Below are positions 44,528 through 53,917 of a stretch of DNA of 64,000 bases, piece after piece (positions within the stretch are counted from its first letter, which is position 1; the number at the start of each line of letters is the position of its first letter). The notes below the pieces were generated by a model. The model worked only from the letters and a program-made list of their open reading frames with translations, did not search any database and was not told the DNA's origin. Where the stretch lies: the NCBI GenBank assembly GCA_963719165.1, contig CAVRAV010000001.1, positions 1,240,001-1,304,000 on the forward strand. The letters run 5' to 3'. The translations under genes and the position numbers were made by a program. This DNA is from JAOUEA01 sp963719165. GTDB lineage: Bacteria; Actinomycetota; UBA4738; HRBIN12.

Positions 44528-45331
44528 CTAGCGCGAGGGCGATGCCAAACCGGCACGGGTCGCGAGCGACCCGCTCATGATGAGCGTGCCGGTCGCATCG
44601 CGGACCGTCACTCGATCATATCCTTCCAGATCGAGCTCGAAGTCGCGCGAGACGATGGCCGAACCGCTCGCGTCGAGCCGGATCTTGCCGACCCGCAACG
44701 CCGGCAGCCGCGGACCCTGGAGCCGGACGACGTACGGCTCCGTCTTGGGCGGCGCCGGCGGGAGTTGATTCACCATCACGACGGCCATGTCGATCATCGT
44801 CGACGACACGAGGGTGAACGCCGATCCTCCGCCCGTGCCGCGCAGCGGCGAGAGCCGGCCGATCACGACCTGGTTGGACGGGTCGGCGAACTCGGCGGTG
44901 CTGACGAGCCACTCGAAACGATCGGCGGCGCTCTGCTGTCGCACGATCGCCACCTTCGCGGCCTCTTCCGAGCGGGCCGCTCTGCCGGCCATCACCGCAC
45001 CCCACCCCAGGCCGGCCACGGCCACCATGGCGGCCACGACGGCCGAGACCGCGAGGCGGCCGCGGCGCACGGGCGCATGGGGCGAGGGGCGCCCCCCGGG
45101 GGCCGCGGCTTGGCGGCGCACGGCGGCCACGACGCGGTCCTCGAGGTCCGGTGCAGGCTCAGAGTCGACCACCGCGAACGCGAGCGTGGCGGCCGCCGCG
45201 TCGAACTGTCCGGCCTCCTTGCGGCACGCCGCGCACCACTGCAGATGACGATCAACGACCGCGGTGTCGCGGGCCCCCAGCGTGCCGAGAGCGCGCTCGG
45301 GAAGCTGATCGCGGATCACCGGGCAACTCAT
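44528..45331 (-). CDS. Anti-sigma factor with zinc-binding N-terminus
   Basis: Membrane anti-sigma protein of 267 aa. Residues 1-40 form an HxxxCxxC zinc-binding anti-sigma motif (His29, Cys33, Cys36, with Cys3 before). A single membrane helix lies near 92-113. The extracytoplasmic part ends with a RskA-like domain (MVNQLPPAPPKTEPYVVRLQGP). Its ATG overlaps the stop of the upstream sigma gene by 4 bp, confirming a cognate pair. The inducing stress is not known. Confidence 0.9.
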   Translation of the reverse strand: MSCPVIRDQLPERALGTLGARDTAVVDRHLQWCAACRKEAGQFDAAAATLAFAVVDSEPAPDLEDRVVAAVRRQAAAPGGRPSPHAPVRRGRLAVSAVVAAMVAVAGLGWGAVMAGRAARSEEAAKVAIVRQQSAADRFEWLVSTAEFADPSNQVVIGRLSPLRGTGGGSAFTLVSSTMIDMAVVMVNQLPPAPPKTEPYVVRLQGPRLPALRVGKIRLDASGSAIVSRDFELDLEGYDRVTVRDATGTLIMSGSLATRAGLASPSR

Positions 45332-45900
45332 GATGGTTCCTTGCCCTCGTTGGCGCGGCGGACCTTGATCATGGCCGAACGCAGCCGCGTCTTGACCGTC
45401 CCCAGCGGGATGCCGTCGGATTCGGCGATCTCACGGGCGGTGAGGCCCCGGAAGTACGCGCGGGCAACCAGCCGCCGTTCCGCATCGGACAGGGACTCGA
45501 GACACCGGATCGCCGTGTCGCGCTCGATGAGGACGGCCTCTTCGTCGATGCCCGGGGCATCGGGGACCTCGTCCACCAGCACGAGCGTAGGCCGCGAGAC
45601 GCCGGTCTCGCGCCGCAGGCGGTCCACAGCGAGGTTGTGCGCGATCGTCATGAGCCACGTGGACAGCCTTCCGCGGGTGGGATCGAAGCGCGCCGCCTTA
45701 CGCCATGCGGTGAGGAACACGTCTTGGGTGAGCTCCTCGGCGGATTCACGACTGCCGAGCAGGCGAAGGCCCAGCCCGTACACGGGTCGGCCGAATCGCG
45801 CGTACAGCGCGCGGACGGCAGCGTCGTCGCCGACGCGAAGTCCCTCCATCAACTGTTGTTCCTCCTTCGGGAGGAGCGGTCCTTCGTTCCGGTCGTCCAC
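45328..45900 (-). CDS. ECF RNA polymerase sigma factor (SigK/RskA-type pair)
   Basis: Extracytoplasmic function sigma factor of 190 aa. GTG 45900 is chosen with GGAAGGA just upstream; ATG 45849 with AAGGAGG 11 bases upstream is an alternative, giving 173 aa. Region 2 is ALYARFGRPVYGLGLRLLG to AEELTQDVFLTAWR; region 4 is ARAYFRGLTAREIAESDGIP with LGTVKTRL. It lies divergent from the nfeD gene, and the downstream anti-sigma gene is coupled by ATGA. Confidence 0.9.
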   Translation of the reverse strand: MDDRNEGPLLPKEEQQLMEGLRVGDDAAVRALYARFGRPVYGLGLRLLGSRESAEELTQDVFLTAWRKAARFDPTRGRLSTWLMTIAHNLAVDRLRRETGVSRPTLVLVDEVPDAPGIDEEAVLIERDTAIRCLESLSDAERRLVARAYFRGLTAREIAESDGIPLGTVKTRLRSAMIKVRRANEGKEPS

Positions 45901-46034
45901 CGGGTTCCTTCCGATATACGCGCTGCGCGTCCCCGGCGGCTTGCCTTCAGCGCCCGGAGCTCTCGCTCGACGAGTATGTGGCCTCGAACGATTCCCTGCA
46001 CGCCATTCGTACCTGGCGTACGCTCGGTTCCATC

Positions 46035-47474
46035 GTGAGAGAACGCGGGGACGGAGGCGGTCGAACGGCGCGCGCAGGGCCGGGCGCAACCCGCCGCACC
46101 ATCGTCGGGTTCGCGGGCCTCGTCGGACTGATCCTGATCGTCGGGACGAGCGTCGTCGCGCACGCCCAACCCTCGCAGGACACCGTCGTGCGCCTGCATC
46201 TGGACGGCGTGGTCGATCCGTTCGTGGCCGACTACCTCGAGCGTGGGATCGCCGACGCCGCGGCCGCCCATGACGAAGTCGTCCTCATCGAGATCGACAC
46301 CCCTGGGGGTCTCGATTCCTCGATGCGCCAGATCACCCAGGCGATCCTCGGCGCGCAGCTCCCGGTCATCGGCTACGTCGCGCCCTCGGGCGCGCGGGCC
46401 GCGTCGGCCGGCGCCTTCGTGCTCATGTCCACGCCGCTGGCAGCCATGGCCCCGGGCACGAACGTGGGCGCGGCCACGCCCGTGGGCATCAGCGGCGCCA
46501 CGGGCTCTGAGAAGGCCGTGCAGGACGCGGCTGCGTACATGCGGTCGCTCGCCGAGCAGCAGGGACGGAACGCCGACGTGGCGGCCTCCTTCGTGACGGA
46601 CGCGACGAGCATCTCCGCCGAACAGGCGCTCGCCGACGGCACGATCGAGTTCGTGTCGTCGTCGGCGGAACAACTCCTCACCGACGTCGACGGCCAACAG
46701 GTCGAGGTTGCGGGGACCCCCGTGACGCTGCACACCGCCGGCGATCCCATCGTGGACCAGGAGCTCGGAGGGGTCGTGGGCTTCCTCCACGGCTTGATCG
46801 ACCCGAACCTCGCGTTCATCTTCTTCTGGCTCGGGCTCGCCCTGATCGTCCTGGAGCTCATCGTTCCCGGGCACATCTTCTCGGGAACCGTCGGCACGAT
46901 CCTGCTGATCCTGGCCATCGTTTCCTTCGGCCTGCTGCCGGTTCGTATCCTCGGCGTCGCGCTCCTGGTGGGCGCGGCGGCGGCGTTCATCGCGGAGGCG
47001 TCGCACCCCGGGCTCGGCGTCTGGGGCGTGCTCGGGTTGGTGCTCCTCGTGCTCGGGGGGTGGTTCCTCTACGACCGAGCCGACGGCGCGGGCGTCTCGG
47101 GATGGGTCCTGGGGATGGTCGCGGTGGTGATCGGACTGTTCTTCGGACTGGTGGTGGCGAAGGCGCGGGGTCTGCGCAACCTCCCGCCCGCTGCCGGCCC
47201 GGAGGCCATCGTGGGCCAGGAAGGCATCGCGCTCGGCGCCGGCCTGGACCCGAGCGGCGTGGTGCGGATCAACGCGGAACAGTGGCAGGCCGTCACGGCC
47301 GGGCGCCGGATCCCGGGGGGGGCGCGCATCCGCGCCACGAAGATCGACGGCTTCACCCTCACCGTGGAACCCGCCGGACCCGGATCGCTCCCGGGAGCCC
47401 CGCGCGCACAAGAGATACCGGCAACGGACGCCCGATCCGCGTCGCGGCCGGTCGACGAAAGGGGAACCACCTAG
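46035..47474 (+). CDS. NfeD family membrane serine protease
   Basis: Membrane protease of about 479 aa. It has a signal/anchor helix, then a ClpP-like domain with catalytic Ser about 124 (ASAGAFVLM) and Lys about 160 (GSEKAVQDAAAYM), then four to five membrane helices and a C-terminal NfeD OB-fold domain (VGQEGIALGAGLDPSGVVRI). Start is GTG 46035; GTG 45978 would extend it by 19 residues. The adjacent SPFH gene begins right after the stop. NfeD and stomatin partners form membrane quality-control systems, and the pair is a very common operon. Confidence 0.9.
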   Translation: MRERGDGGGRTARAGPGATRRTIVGFAGLVGLILIVGTSVVAHAQPSQDTVVRLHLDGVVDPFVADYLERGIADAAAAHDEVVLIEIDTPGGLDSSMRQITQAILGAQLPVIGYVAPSGARAASAGAFVLMSTPLAAMAPGTNVGAATPVGISGATGSEKAVQDAAAYMRSLAEQQGRNADVAASFVTDATSISAEQALADGTIEFVSSSAEQLLTDVDGQQVEVAGTPVTLHTAGDPIVDQELGGVVGFLHGLIDPNLAFIFFWLGLALIVLELIVPGHIFSGTVGTILLILAIVSFGLLPVRILGVALLVGAAAAFIAEASHPGLGVWGVLGLVLLVLGGWFLYDRADGAGVSGWVLGMVAVVIGLFFGLVVAKARGLRNLPPAAGPEAIVGQEGIALGAGLDPSGVVRINAEQWQAVTAGRRIPGGARIRATKIDGFTLTVEPAGPGSLPGAPRAQEIPATDARSASRPVDERGTT

Positions 47475-48389
47475 ATGGCTCCACTCATCGGTAGCGCCTT
47501 GATCATCGTGTTCATCGTGGCGGTGCTCGTGAGCGCGATCAAGGTCGTGCGCGAGTACCAGCGCCTGGTGGTCTTCAGGCTCGGGCGTGTGATCGGGGTC
47601 AAGGGGCCCGGGCTCGTGCTCCTGATCCCGTTCGTGGACAAGGCCACGAACGTCGATCTCCGCGAGTTCTATCTCGAGATCCCGCATCAGACCGCGATCA
47701 CGGAGGACAACGCGTCGATCTCGATCGACTTCATCGTGTTCAACAAGGTGCTCGATCCGCAGATGTCCGTGCTCTCGGTAGGGAACTTCGCGGGCGCCGC
47801 GCAGAACATCGCGGCCACGACGCTGCGCTCGGTGGTGGGCGACATGTCGCTGGACGATGTGCTCGCCAAGCGCGAGCAGATGAACGAGATCCTGCGCGTG
47901 AAACTCGACGAGGTGACCGAGCGTTGGGGCGTGAAGGTCACCAATGTAGAGATCCGGGAGATCGTGCCCCCGCCCACCGTTCAGGAGGCGATGACGCGGC
48001 AGATGTCTGCCGAGCGCACGCGGCGCGCCGTGGTCACGGAGGCCGAGGGCGCCAAGCAGGCCGCGATCACGGTGAGCGAGGGGAACAAGGAGGCCGCGAT
48101 CTTGAACGCGGAGGGCGAGAAACAGGCGGCGATCCTACGCGCCGAGGGTCAGCGCCAGTCGGCGATCCTGCAGGCCGAGGGCTTCTCGCTCGCGCTCGCG
48201 AAGGTGAACGAGGCGGCCGACGTGGTGGGAGGCAACACCATGAAGCTGCAATACCTCGACGCGCTGAAGGCGCTCGGCGTCTCCCCCTCGTCCAAGGTCG
48301 TCGTCCCCATGGAGCTGGCCGGCCTCGTGGCGGGGTTCACCGCCATCGCCGAAACCATGGGCAGCGACGGGGGGACGACGTCGACCTGA
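47475..48389 (+). CDS. SPFH/stomatin-like protein (slipin)
   Basis: Membrane-associated scaffold of 304 aa: one N-terminal helix (5-24), then the SPFH domain (LVVFRLGRVIGVKGPGLVLL, and WGVKVTNVEIREIVPP), then an Ala/Glu-rich coiled coil with repeated EGEKQAAI/EGQRQSAI units. It starts on the base after the nfeD stop. The two are expected to form a membrane complex in which the NfeD protease cleaves the stomatin C-terminus or its partners. Confidence 0.93.
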   Translation: MAPLIGSALIIVFIVAVLVSAIKVVREYQRLVVFRLGRVIGVKGPGLVLLIPFVDKATNVDLREFYLEIPHQTAITEDNASISIDFIVFNKVLDPQMSVLSVGNFAGAAQNIAATTLRSVVGDMSLDDVLAKREQMNEILRVKLDEVTERWGVKVTNVEIREIVPPPTVQEAMTRQMSAERTRRAVVTEAEGAKQAAITVSEGNKEAAILNAEGEKQAAILRAEGQRQSAILQAEGFSLALAKVNEAADVVGGNTMKLQYLDALKALGVSPSSKVVVPMELAGLVAGFTAIAETMGSDGGTTST

Positions 48390-48411
48390 GCGAGGGTCCG
48401 CACCCCCGCTC

Positions 48412-49515
48412 TCAGGCGGGAACCGTGAGACCGGCCTGCTGCATCGCAAGCTCGAAGTCGTGGCGGGAGCTAACGGCCTTGAACGCCGAGTCCACGTCGA
48501 TCTTGCCCTGCTTCAGCAGCTCGAGCAGCCACTGGTCGAACGTGACCATGCCGTAGAACGCTCCGTCGGCGATGACGTCCTTGATCTCGTGGGTCTTGTC
48601 GGGATCCGCGATCCGCTCCGCGATGCGCCCGGTGTTGATCATGATCTCGAGCCCGGGCGTGCGTCCGCCGTCCACGGTGGAGACCAGGCGCTGGCACACG
48701 ATGCCGCGGAGCGTTCCCGCGAGCGCGAGACGGACCTGCTTCTGCTGGTACGGCGGGAAGAAGTCGATGACGCGGTTCACGGTCTCGGTTGCGTCCTGGG
48801 TGTGCAGGGTCGAGAGCACGAGGTGCCCCGTCTCGGCCGCGGCGATCGCGGCGCGCACGGTCTCCGTGTCACGCATCTCCCCGATCAGGATCACGTCGGG
48901 ATCTTGGCGCAGCGCGGCGCGCAGGGCCACCAGGAAGTCCTTCGTGTCATTGCCGACCTCGCGCTGGTTGATGGAGGCGACGTCGTCGCGGTGCAGCACC
49001 TCGATCGGATCCTCGATCGTGACGATGTGCACCGGCTTGGTCCTGTTGATGTATTCGATCATGGCGGCCAGGGTCGTGGTCTTCCCCGATCCCGTCGGGC
49101 CCGTGACCAGGACGAGGCCTCGGTGCTCGTCGGCGATGGTGCGCACGGCGTCGGGGAGCCCGATCTCGGCGAACGACGGCCCGCCGAAGCGGAGCTTCCG
49201 CAGCACCATGCTGATGGCGCCCCGCTGCCGGAACACGTTCACGCGGTACCGGCCGACGCGCGGGATGGAATACGCGAAGTCGATCTCGCCCGCTTCGTCG
49301 AAACGCTCGAGACGGTCCTCGGGGATGATCGCCGCGGCGATGGTGTCGGTCTCGGCGTTGGACAGCGGCGCTCGGTCGAGGCGCTGCAGCCCGTTGGGCA
49401 TGCGGATCAGCGGCGCCGAGCCCACCTTGACGTGCAGGTCGGATCCCTCGCTGTCGACGAGGTCCGTGAGCCAACCGTTGAACTCCTCAACGATGGGCGC
49501 GGTGGTGCCCTCCAT
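48412..49515 (-). CDS. PilT-like type IV pilus retraction ATPase
   Basis: Hexameric secretion ATPase of 367 aa from ATG 49515, with AGGAGTCAGGAT upstream. Walker A is at residues 139-147 (GPTGSGKTTT), Walker B region DPDVILIGEMRD and the histidine boxes LVLSTLHTQDATETVNRVIDF are present. The C-terminus lacks the AIRNLIRE motif of typical PilT. No pilin, pilC or pilB gene is nearby, so it stands alone in this window, as is often the case for PilT-like genes. Confidence 0.9.
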   Translation of the reverse strand: MEGTTAPIVEEFNGWLTDLVDSEGSDLHVKVGSAPLIRMPNGLQRLDRAPLSNAETDTIAAAIIPEDRLERFDEAGEIDFAYSIPRVGRYRVNVFRQRGAISMVLRKLRFGGPSFAEIGLPDAVRTIADEHRGLVLVTGPTGSGKTTTLAAMIEYINRTKPVHIVTIEDPIEVLHRDDVASINQREVGNDTKDFLVALRAALRQDPDVILIGEMRDTETVRAAIAAAETGHLVLSTLHTQDATETVNRVIDFFPPYQQKQVRLALAGTLRGIVCQRLVSTVDGGRTPGLEIMINTGRIAERIADPDKTHEIKDVIADGAFYGMVTFDQWLLELLKQGKIDVDSAFKAVSSRHDFELAMQQAGLTVPA

Positions 49516-49655
49516 ATCCTGACTCCTCGAAAAAGGATCCGCGGGCGATCCGCCGACGGCAGGTTCTGGGTATCCATCGGCGGGCACGCCCGAGGACTTC
49601 AGTCCCCGCACGTTCTTCGCGCGAGGATCCGCGCCACGAGGGGCGTCCGGATCCC

Positions 49656-50327
49656 TCAGGCGCGCGCGACGAGCCGGCACACGCCGGCGTGATCGGCGCG
49701 TGGTTCGAAGTCCGTAAGGGCCATGGGCGGGCGGGAGGCGGACACCATCCCTTCCAGGAGGCCCCGGTGCACGGCGCACACCAGGTCTCGATGCTCGTCC
49801 AGCAGATCCTGGAACGGGCAGGCCCGCAACGTGATCTCGACGGCCTTGGCTCCGCGGCGCCGGAACCGGGGGTCGAACCCCGCTTCGGCGAGGGCCTCCT
49901 GCAGCACGGCGAGGTTGGGGCCCGGGCGGCGCGCGCCCGGCTTCGGCACGCTCCGCCCCACGAGGTAGGCGCCCCAGTCCCGCGCGAGCTCGGACGCCCG
50001 ATCCTGCTGACGTCGCGTGCTCATGAGGCCCGCGAGGATGTCGGCGAACAATCGGTAGTCCCTTCCCTCGCGGCCCTCGCGTTCCGTCGCGCTGAACAGC
50101 GCCTGGGGACGCCCCACTGAGGTCGCCTTGCGGGTCTCGCTCGACACGAGCCCCACCTCCTGCAGCCGCCGCAGGTGAGGGCGCAGCGTGTTGGGATGCA
50201 GCGAAAGGCGCGCGGACAGCTCGCGCACCGACACGGGCCGTCCCGACAGGCGCAAGTAGCGGTAGAGGCGGTAGCGGGTGTCGTCGGCGAGCGCCTTGTG
50301 AACCTCGAGCGGAGCGGGCTCCGTCAT
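49656..50327 (-). CDS. ArsR/SufR-like helix-turn-helix regulator with C-terminal cysteines
   Basis: Regulator of 223 aa with an N-terminal winged helix (SVRELSARLSLHPNTLRPHLRRL) and a C-terminal domain with ACPFQDLLDEHRDLVC (Cys170 and Cys184) and Cys217. Cysteine spacing and the CPF-x(n)-H-x(2-3)-LVC pattern resemble SufR-type Fe-S repressors. It is divergent from mrp, a Fe-S carrier gene, across a 73-bp spacer. Control of mrp by cluster status is therefore likely but unproven; the three Cys need not all be ligands. Confidence 0.7.
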   Translation of the reverse strand: MTEPAPLEVHKALADDTRYRLYRYLRLSGRPVSVRELSARLSLHPNTLRPHLRRLQEVGLVSSETRKATSVGRPQALFSATEREGREGRDYRLFADILAGLMSTRRQQDRASELARDWGAYLVGRSVPKPGARRPGPNLAVLQEALAEAGFDPRFRRRGAKAVEITLRACPFQDLLDEHRDLVCAVHRGLLEGMVSASRPPMALTDFEPRADHAGVCRLVARA

Positions 50328-50400
50328 GCTGCCTCCGTCGTAGACTGGATTTCCACGGCGACGACCGTGTCAACCAACGCTACCGCAGGAAAGGAACCCC

Positions 50401-51544
50401 GTGGTCACCGAGGCACTCGTCCGCGAAGCCCTGAAGCGTGTCATGGACCCCGAGATCGGGCGCCCCATCGAGGACATCGGGATGTTGCGCGACATCCGCA
50501 TCGACGGCGGCGCCGTGACCGTGGACGTGCTGATCACGATCGAGGGCTGTCCGTTGAAGGATCGCATCACACAGGACGTGACCGCGGCCGTAGCGCCGCT
50601 CGAGGGCGTCGAGGCCGTTCGCGTGGAGCTCTCCCCGATGAGCCCCGAGCAGCGCGAGTCCTTGGTGCAGCGATTGCGGGGCAGCGCCCCAGCCGGAGGC
50701 GGCGCGCCCCCCGCGGATCCAGTTCGCGCCGCAAACCGCCGTGATCGCCGTGGCCTCGGGGAAGGGGGGCGTGGGCAAGTCCAGCGTGACCGTGAACATC
50801 GCGGCGGCGCTCGCGGCCGAAGGCCACGCGGTGGGCGTCCTCGACGCCGATGTCTGGGGGTTCAGCGTCCCGCGGATGATGGGGGTCTCCGGCCAGCCCG
50901 TGGGATTCAACGACATGATCCTGCCCCTCGAGGCGCACGGGGTGAAGGTGATCTCGATGGGGTTCTTCGTTCCGGAAGAGACGCCGGTGATCTGGCGCGG
51001 ACCCATGCTGCACAAGGCCATCGAGCAGTTCCTCGGCGACGTGTACTGGGGCGATCTGGACTTCCTCCTGTGCGATCTCCCGCCGGGAACGGGGGACGTG
51101 AGCATCTCGCTGGCCTCGTTCCTGCCGGGGGCCTCGATGCTCGTGGTCACGACCCCGCAGGAGGCCGCCCGCAAGGTGGCCGAGCGCGCGGGCAAGATGG
51201 CCGAGCGCACGAACCTGCGCCCCCTGGGGGTCGTCGAAAACATGAGCTACTACCTCTGCCCCCACTGTGGCCAGCGCGACGACATCTTCGGCTCGGGGGG
51301 AGGGCGGGAGGCCGCCGACACCCTGGGCGTCCCGCTGATGGGTCAGGTGCCGCTGCTCCCCGCCCTGCGCGAGGGCGGTGACGCGGGCGTTCCCATCGTG
51401 CTGAGCCATCCCGACGCGGCCGCATCGGCCGCGCTCCGAGAGGCCGCCTCAGCCGTGGCACGAGCCACCAAGTCGAAGGTCGGCAAGCCGTTGACGCTGA
51501 TGACGGCCGGCGCTGCTGCGAACACCGGCACCCACCAGCACTGA
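50401..51544 (+). CDS. mrp: Iron-sulfur carrier protein Mrp/ApbC (frame-shifted)
   Basis: P-loop ATPase that carries Fe-S clusters to targets. A MIP18 domain at the N-terminus, from GTG 50401 with GGAAAGGA upstream (VREALKRVMDPEIGRPIEDI, ITIEGCPLKDRI), is in a different frame from the ATPase part (VIAVASGKGGVGKSSVTVN, ICDLPPGTGDVSISL-like segment, and the CPHC cluster motif in MSYYLCPHCG). The frame breaks in the linker; removing one C from the run of six C at 50707-50712 yields a continuous protein of about 380 aa. One gene with a base insertion is more likely than two genes. Confidence 0.85.
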
Positions 51545-51568
51545 GAGCCCGCCCGCCGGTGGGGAGCC

Positions 51569-52543
51569 TTAGCTTCGAGCGGGCTCGGGGTCCTCGGGAC
51601 CGGAGCCGCCGCCCTCGGCGCCATCCTCCGTGGCCTCCTCGCCCGCCGAGGCGTCGCCCTTCGGATGGAAGGCCCACCAGATGAGGATGCCGGCCGAGAC
51701 GAGCGCGACGCAGAGCGCCGTCCACTGAGAACCGGTGAAGAACCAGAACCGTTTGTCGATGCGAACGGAGTCCTCCAGGATGCGCGCGCATCCGTAGATG
51801 AGCCCGAAGCACAACGTGAGGACACCCTCGCGCCGGGGCCGTTTCATGAACAACCACAGGAACGCGAATAGCCCCCAGGCGATGATCATGTCGTAGAGCG
51901 CGGTCTGGTGCAGGCCGCTCCCCTGCGCGATCAGGTTGCCCTGAGCGTCCAGCAGCCGAACGCCGGTCCGCGTGACGATCTCGAGGTGGCCACCCTGGAG
52001 TGCGGCCTGACACGTATCGGCCACGCAACGGAACGGCGGCGCGAGGTTGCCCCCGTGATACGTCCACGCCAGCAGCCACGAGGTCGGCTTGCCCAGGTGA
52101 TCCCCGATGATGAGATCGCCGATCCGGCCGATCGCGATGCCGAACGCGAGCGCGGGCGCGACCGCATCGGCCACCTGGAAGAAGCGGTAGCCCCGGCGCC
52201 GCACGCGAGGAACATTGACGATGACGGCGCCGGCGATGCCCCCCAGCAGCGAGATGCCCCCCCGCCAGACGGCCAGCATCTGCCCGACATCGTTGAACTC
52301 GGAAACGTGCCCGATCACGTAGAACAGGCGCGCCCCGACGATGGCACCGATCAGCGACCAGAACGCGATGGCGTTGACTTCCTCGGCGGGGATACCCCCG
52401 GGCGGGCCGATCCGCCCAAGCAGCCACGCGCCCAGCATGAAGCCGACCGCGATGAAGATCCCGTGCGGGGAGATGGCGAACCCGTCGCCGAAGCGGAACC
52501 GGTCGAGCACGGGCCATCCGACGGCGGCGAGGAAGAACGGCAT
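51569..52543 (-). CDS. lgt: Prolipoprotein diacylglyceryl transferase
   Basis: Membrane enzyme that transfers a diacylglyceryl group to the lipobox Cys of prolipoproteins. The product is 324 aa with about seven membrane helices. The Lgt signature is modified but recognisable, GRIGDLIIGDHLGKPTSW (usual form GRxGNFxNxExxG). The N-terminal ISPHGIFIAVGFMLGAWLL and the ARLFYVIGH helix fit. The C-terminal acidic tail of 40 residues is unusual in length. It is downstream of and convergent to mrp. Confidence 0.9.
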   Translation of the reverse strand: MPFFLAAVGWPVLDRFRFGDGFAISPHGIFIAVGFMLGAWLLGRIGPPGGIPAEEVNAIAFWSLIGAIVGARLFYVIGHVSEFNDVGQMLAVWRGGISLLGGIAGAVIVNVPRVRRRGYRFFQVADAVAPALAFGIAIGRIGDLIIGDHLGKPTSWLLAWTYHGGNLAPPFRCVADTCQAALQGGHLEIVTRTGVRLLDAQGNLIAQGSGLHQTALYDMIIAWGLFAFLWLFMKRPRREGVLTLCFGLIYGCARILEDSVRIDKRFWFFTGSQWTALCVALVSAGILIWWAFHPKGDASAGEEATEDGAEGGGSGPEDPEPARS

Positions 52544-52555
52544 CTCTCAGCGAGT

Positions 52556-53176
52556 CTACCGGCGGGCCGAGGGCCACAGCCGGGCCACGCAGCGACCCAT
52601 CAGGAGCCCGGCGACGACGTCGGATGGGTAGTGCACGCCGAGGTATATCCGGGACGTCGCCACGGACAGATCCAGGAGACTCAGCGACGCGCGAGCCGCG
52701 GCGCCGAGCCCGAGCTCATGGGCCGCTACCCGCGTGAACGCGGTGAGGACGGCGGGATGACTCGAGGGCCATGAGGTCCCCATGGGCTCGGCGATCAGGG
52801 TGCGCGTGCCCTCGGAGTCGGCGTGATAGGGACGGGGCCGATCGACCAGCCGCTTCAGACCTTGGCCCACCAGCCAGGTCGCGCCGGCCGCGCTCGCGGC
52901 GCTCGCGGCGGCGCGGCGGCGGCCCAGGAGCGCGAGCGACGTTGCAGCGGCACCGGCCGCGTACAACGAGCCCAGCTCGGTCACCCCGTGGAAGAACCGG
53001 TCGGCCCGGGGCCGGCCTCCGGCGTTGAGGGCGGAGCGAAGCTCCTCGTCCGCGCGGCGACCTGCGGACGTGCGCAGGGCGAGATGACCAACCGCGGCGA
53101 CGCCGCCCGCGAGGGCCGCGGCCCATGCCTTCCTCCGCACCTGCACGCCGCCCACTATGCGACCATGGACATCCAC
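52556..53176 (-). CDS. PAP2 family lipid phosphatase
   Basis: Integral membrane phosphatase of up to 206 aa. The three PAP2 motifs are intact: LKRLVDRPRP, then GTSWPSSHPAV, and SRIYLGVHYPSDVVAG. Five to six helices are expected. The GTG at 53176 leaves only 20 bp to the divergent lapA-like gene; a GTG at 53155 or 53146 may be the true start. Substrates could be undecaprenyl-, phosphatidate- or phosphatidylglycerol-phosphates. Confidence 0.9.
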   Translation of the reverse strand: MDVHGRIVGGVQVRRKAWAAALAGGVAAVGHLALRTSAGRRADEELRSALNAGGRPRADRFFHGVTELGSLYAAGAAATSLALLGRRRAAASAASAAGATWLVGQGLKRLVDRPRPYHADSEGTRTLIAEPMGTSWPSSHPAVLTAFTRVAAHELGLGAAARASLSLLDLSVATSRIYLGVHYPSDVVAGLLMGRCVARLWPSARR

Positions 53177-53196
53177 CCGTCACACGAGGAGCCACG

Positions 53197-53475
53197 ATGC
53201 GCAACCGCGACGACGACGGTCGGGACGAGGACCTCAACACCGGCTACACCAGCGAGGGACCCAGCGGCGGCGTCATCGCACTCATCGTCGTCGCGGTCTT
53301 GCTCCTGCTCTTCATCCTGCAGAACGGCGAGAAGGGCACCATCAGCTTCCTGTTCTGGGATGCGACGCTGCGAACCTGGATGGCGCTGCTGATCGCCGCC
53401 GTTCTGGGCTTCGCGGGCGGCTACCTCGTGGCCCGCATCGGCCGGCGCAGGCGCCGGGAACGCTCGGAAGGCTAA
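53197..53475 (+). CDS. LapA-domain membrane protein
   Basis: A 92-aa protein from ATG 53197 with ACGAGGAGCC upstream. Two hydrophobic helices (about 27-46 and 62-83) and a basic C-terminus (RIGRRRRRERSEG) match the LapA/DUF1049 family, small inner-membrane proteins. LapA regulates LPS in Gram-negatives, but a different role must apply in an actinobacterium. It is divergent from the PAP2 gene. Confidence 0.8.
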   Translation: MRNRDDDGRDEDLNTGYTSEGPSGGVIALIVVAVLLLLFILQNGEKGTISFLFWDATLRTWMALLIAAVLGFAGGYLVARIGRRRRRERSEG

Positions 53476-53917
53476 GGAAGCCGCTTCGATCTGCCGCTTC
53501 TGCGCCAGCACCCCGTGGCGCAGGGCCAGCTGCGCCCCGCCGAGCATGTTGAGGCTCCTCGCGCCGAATCCTCCGAGCGGACCCTTGAACCGGTAGTCCA
53601 CCTCGTGGCGCAGGACGCTGCGGTCGAACGGCAGCGCCGCGATCGACGTGGTGATCGATCGCCTCCACCAGCCCCTCGAGTCGGATCTTGCTGCGCCACG
53701 GCGGCTCCCACTCCTCCACGGTGCCTCGCACCGTGGTCTGGATCGCGGAGAACCCCATGTCGACTTCGTACTCGACTCCCCTGCCCAACCCTCCTTCGGG
53801 CAGGCGCACCCGCACCACGTGGCGGTCCCATTGCGGAAGGTTCGCGGCGTCGCTCGCGACCGCCCACACGCGCTCGGCGGATGCCTCCACCTCCACCGAG
53901 AACTCGACCGTGGTCAT
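53472..53917 (-). pseudogene. SRPBCC (START-like) protein gene, frame-disrupted
   Basis: The N-terminal half from ATG 53917 (MTTVEFSVEVEASAERVWAV, DAANLPQWDRHVVRVRL) is a polyketide cyclase/SRPBCC domain. After residue 88 the frame is wrong. The family C-terminus (LRHEVDYRFKGPLGGFGARS, RHGVLAQKRQIEAAS) is read in another frame, from a point near 53653-53660 where ATCGATC is present. A further shift would be needed to reach the TAG at 53472-53474, since that frame otherwise runs under lapA. The gene start overlaps the upstream stop (ATGA). Either sequencing indels or a decaying gene. Confidence 0.7.

Noticed and set aside
50741..51544. A separate Mrp-type ATPase gene starting at GTG 50741
   Set aside because: It would start in the first residues before the P-loop and lose the linker; one-base correction of the C6 run joins it to the MIP18 domain.
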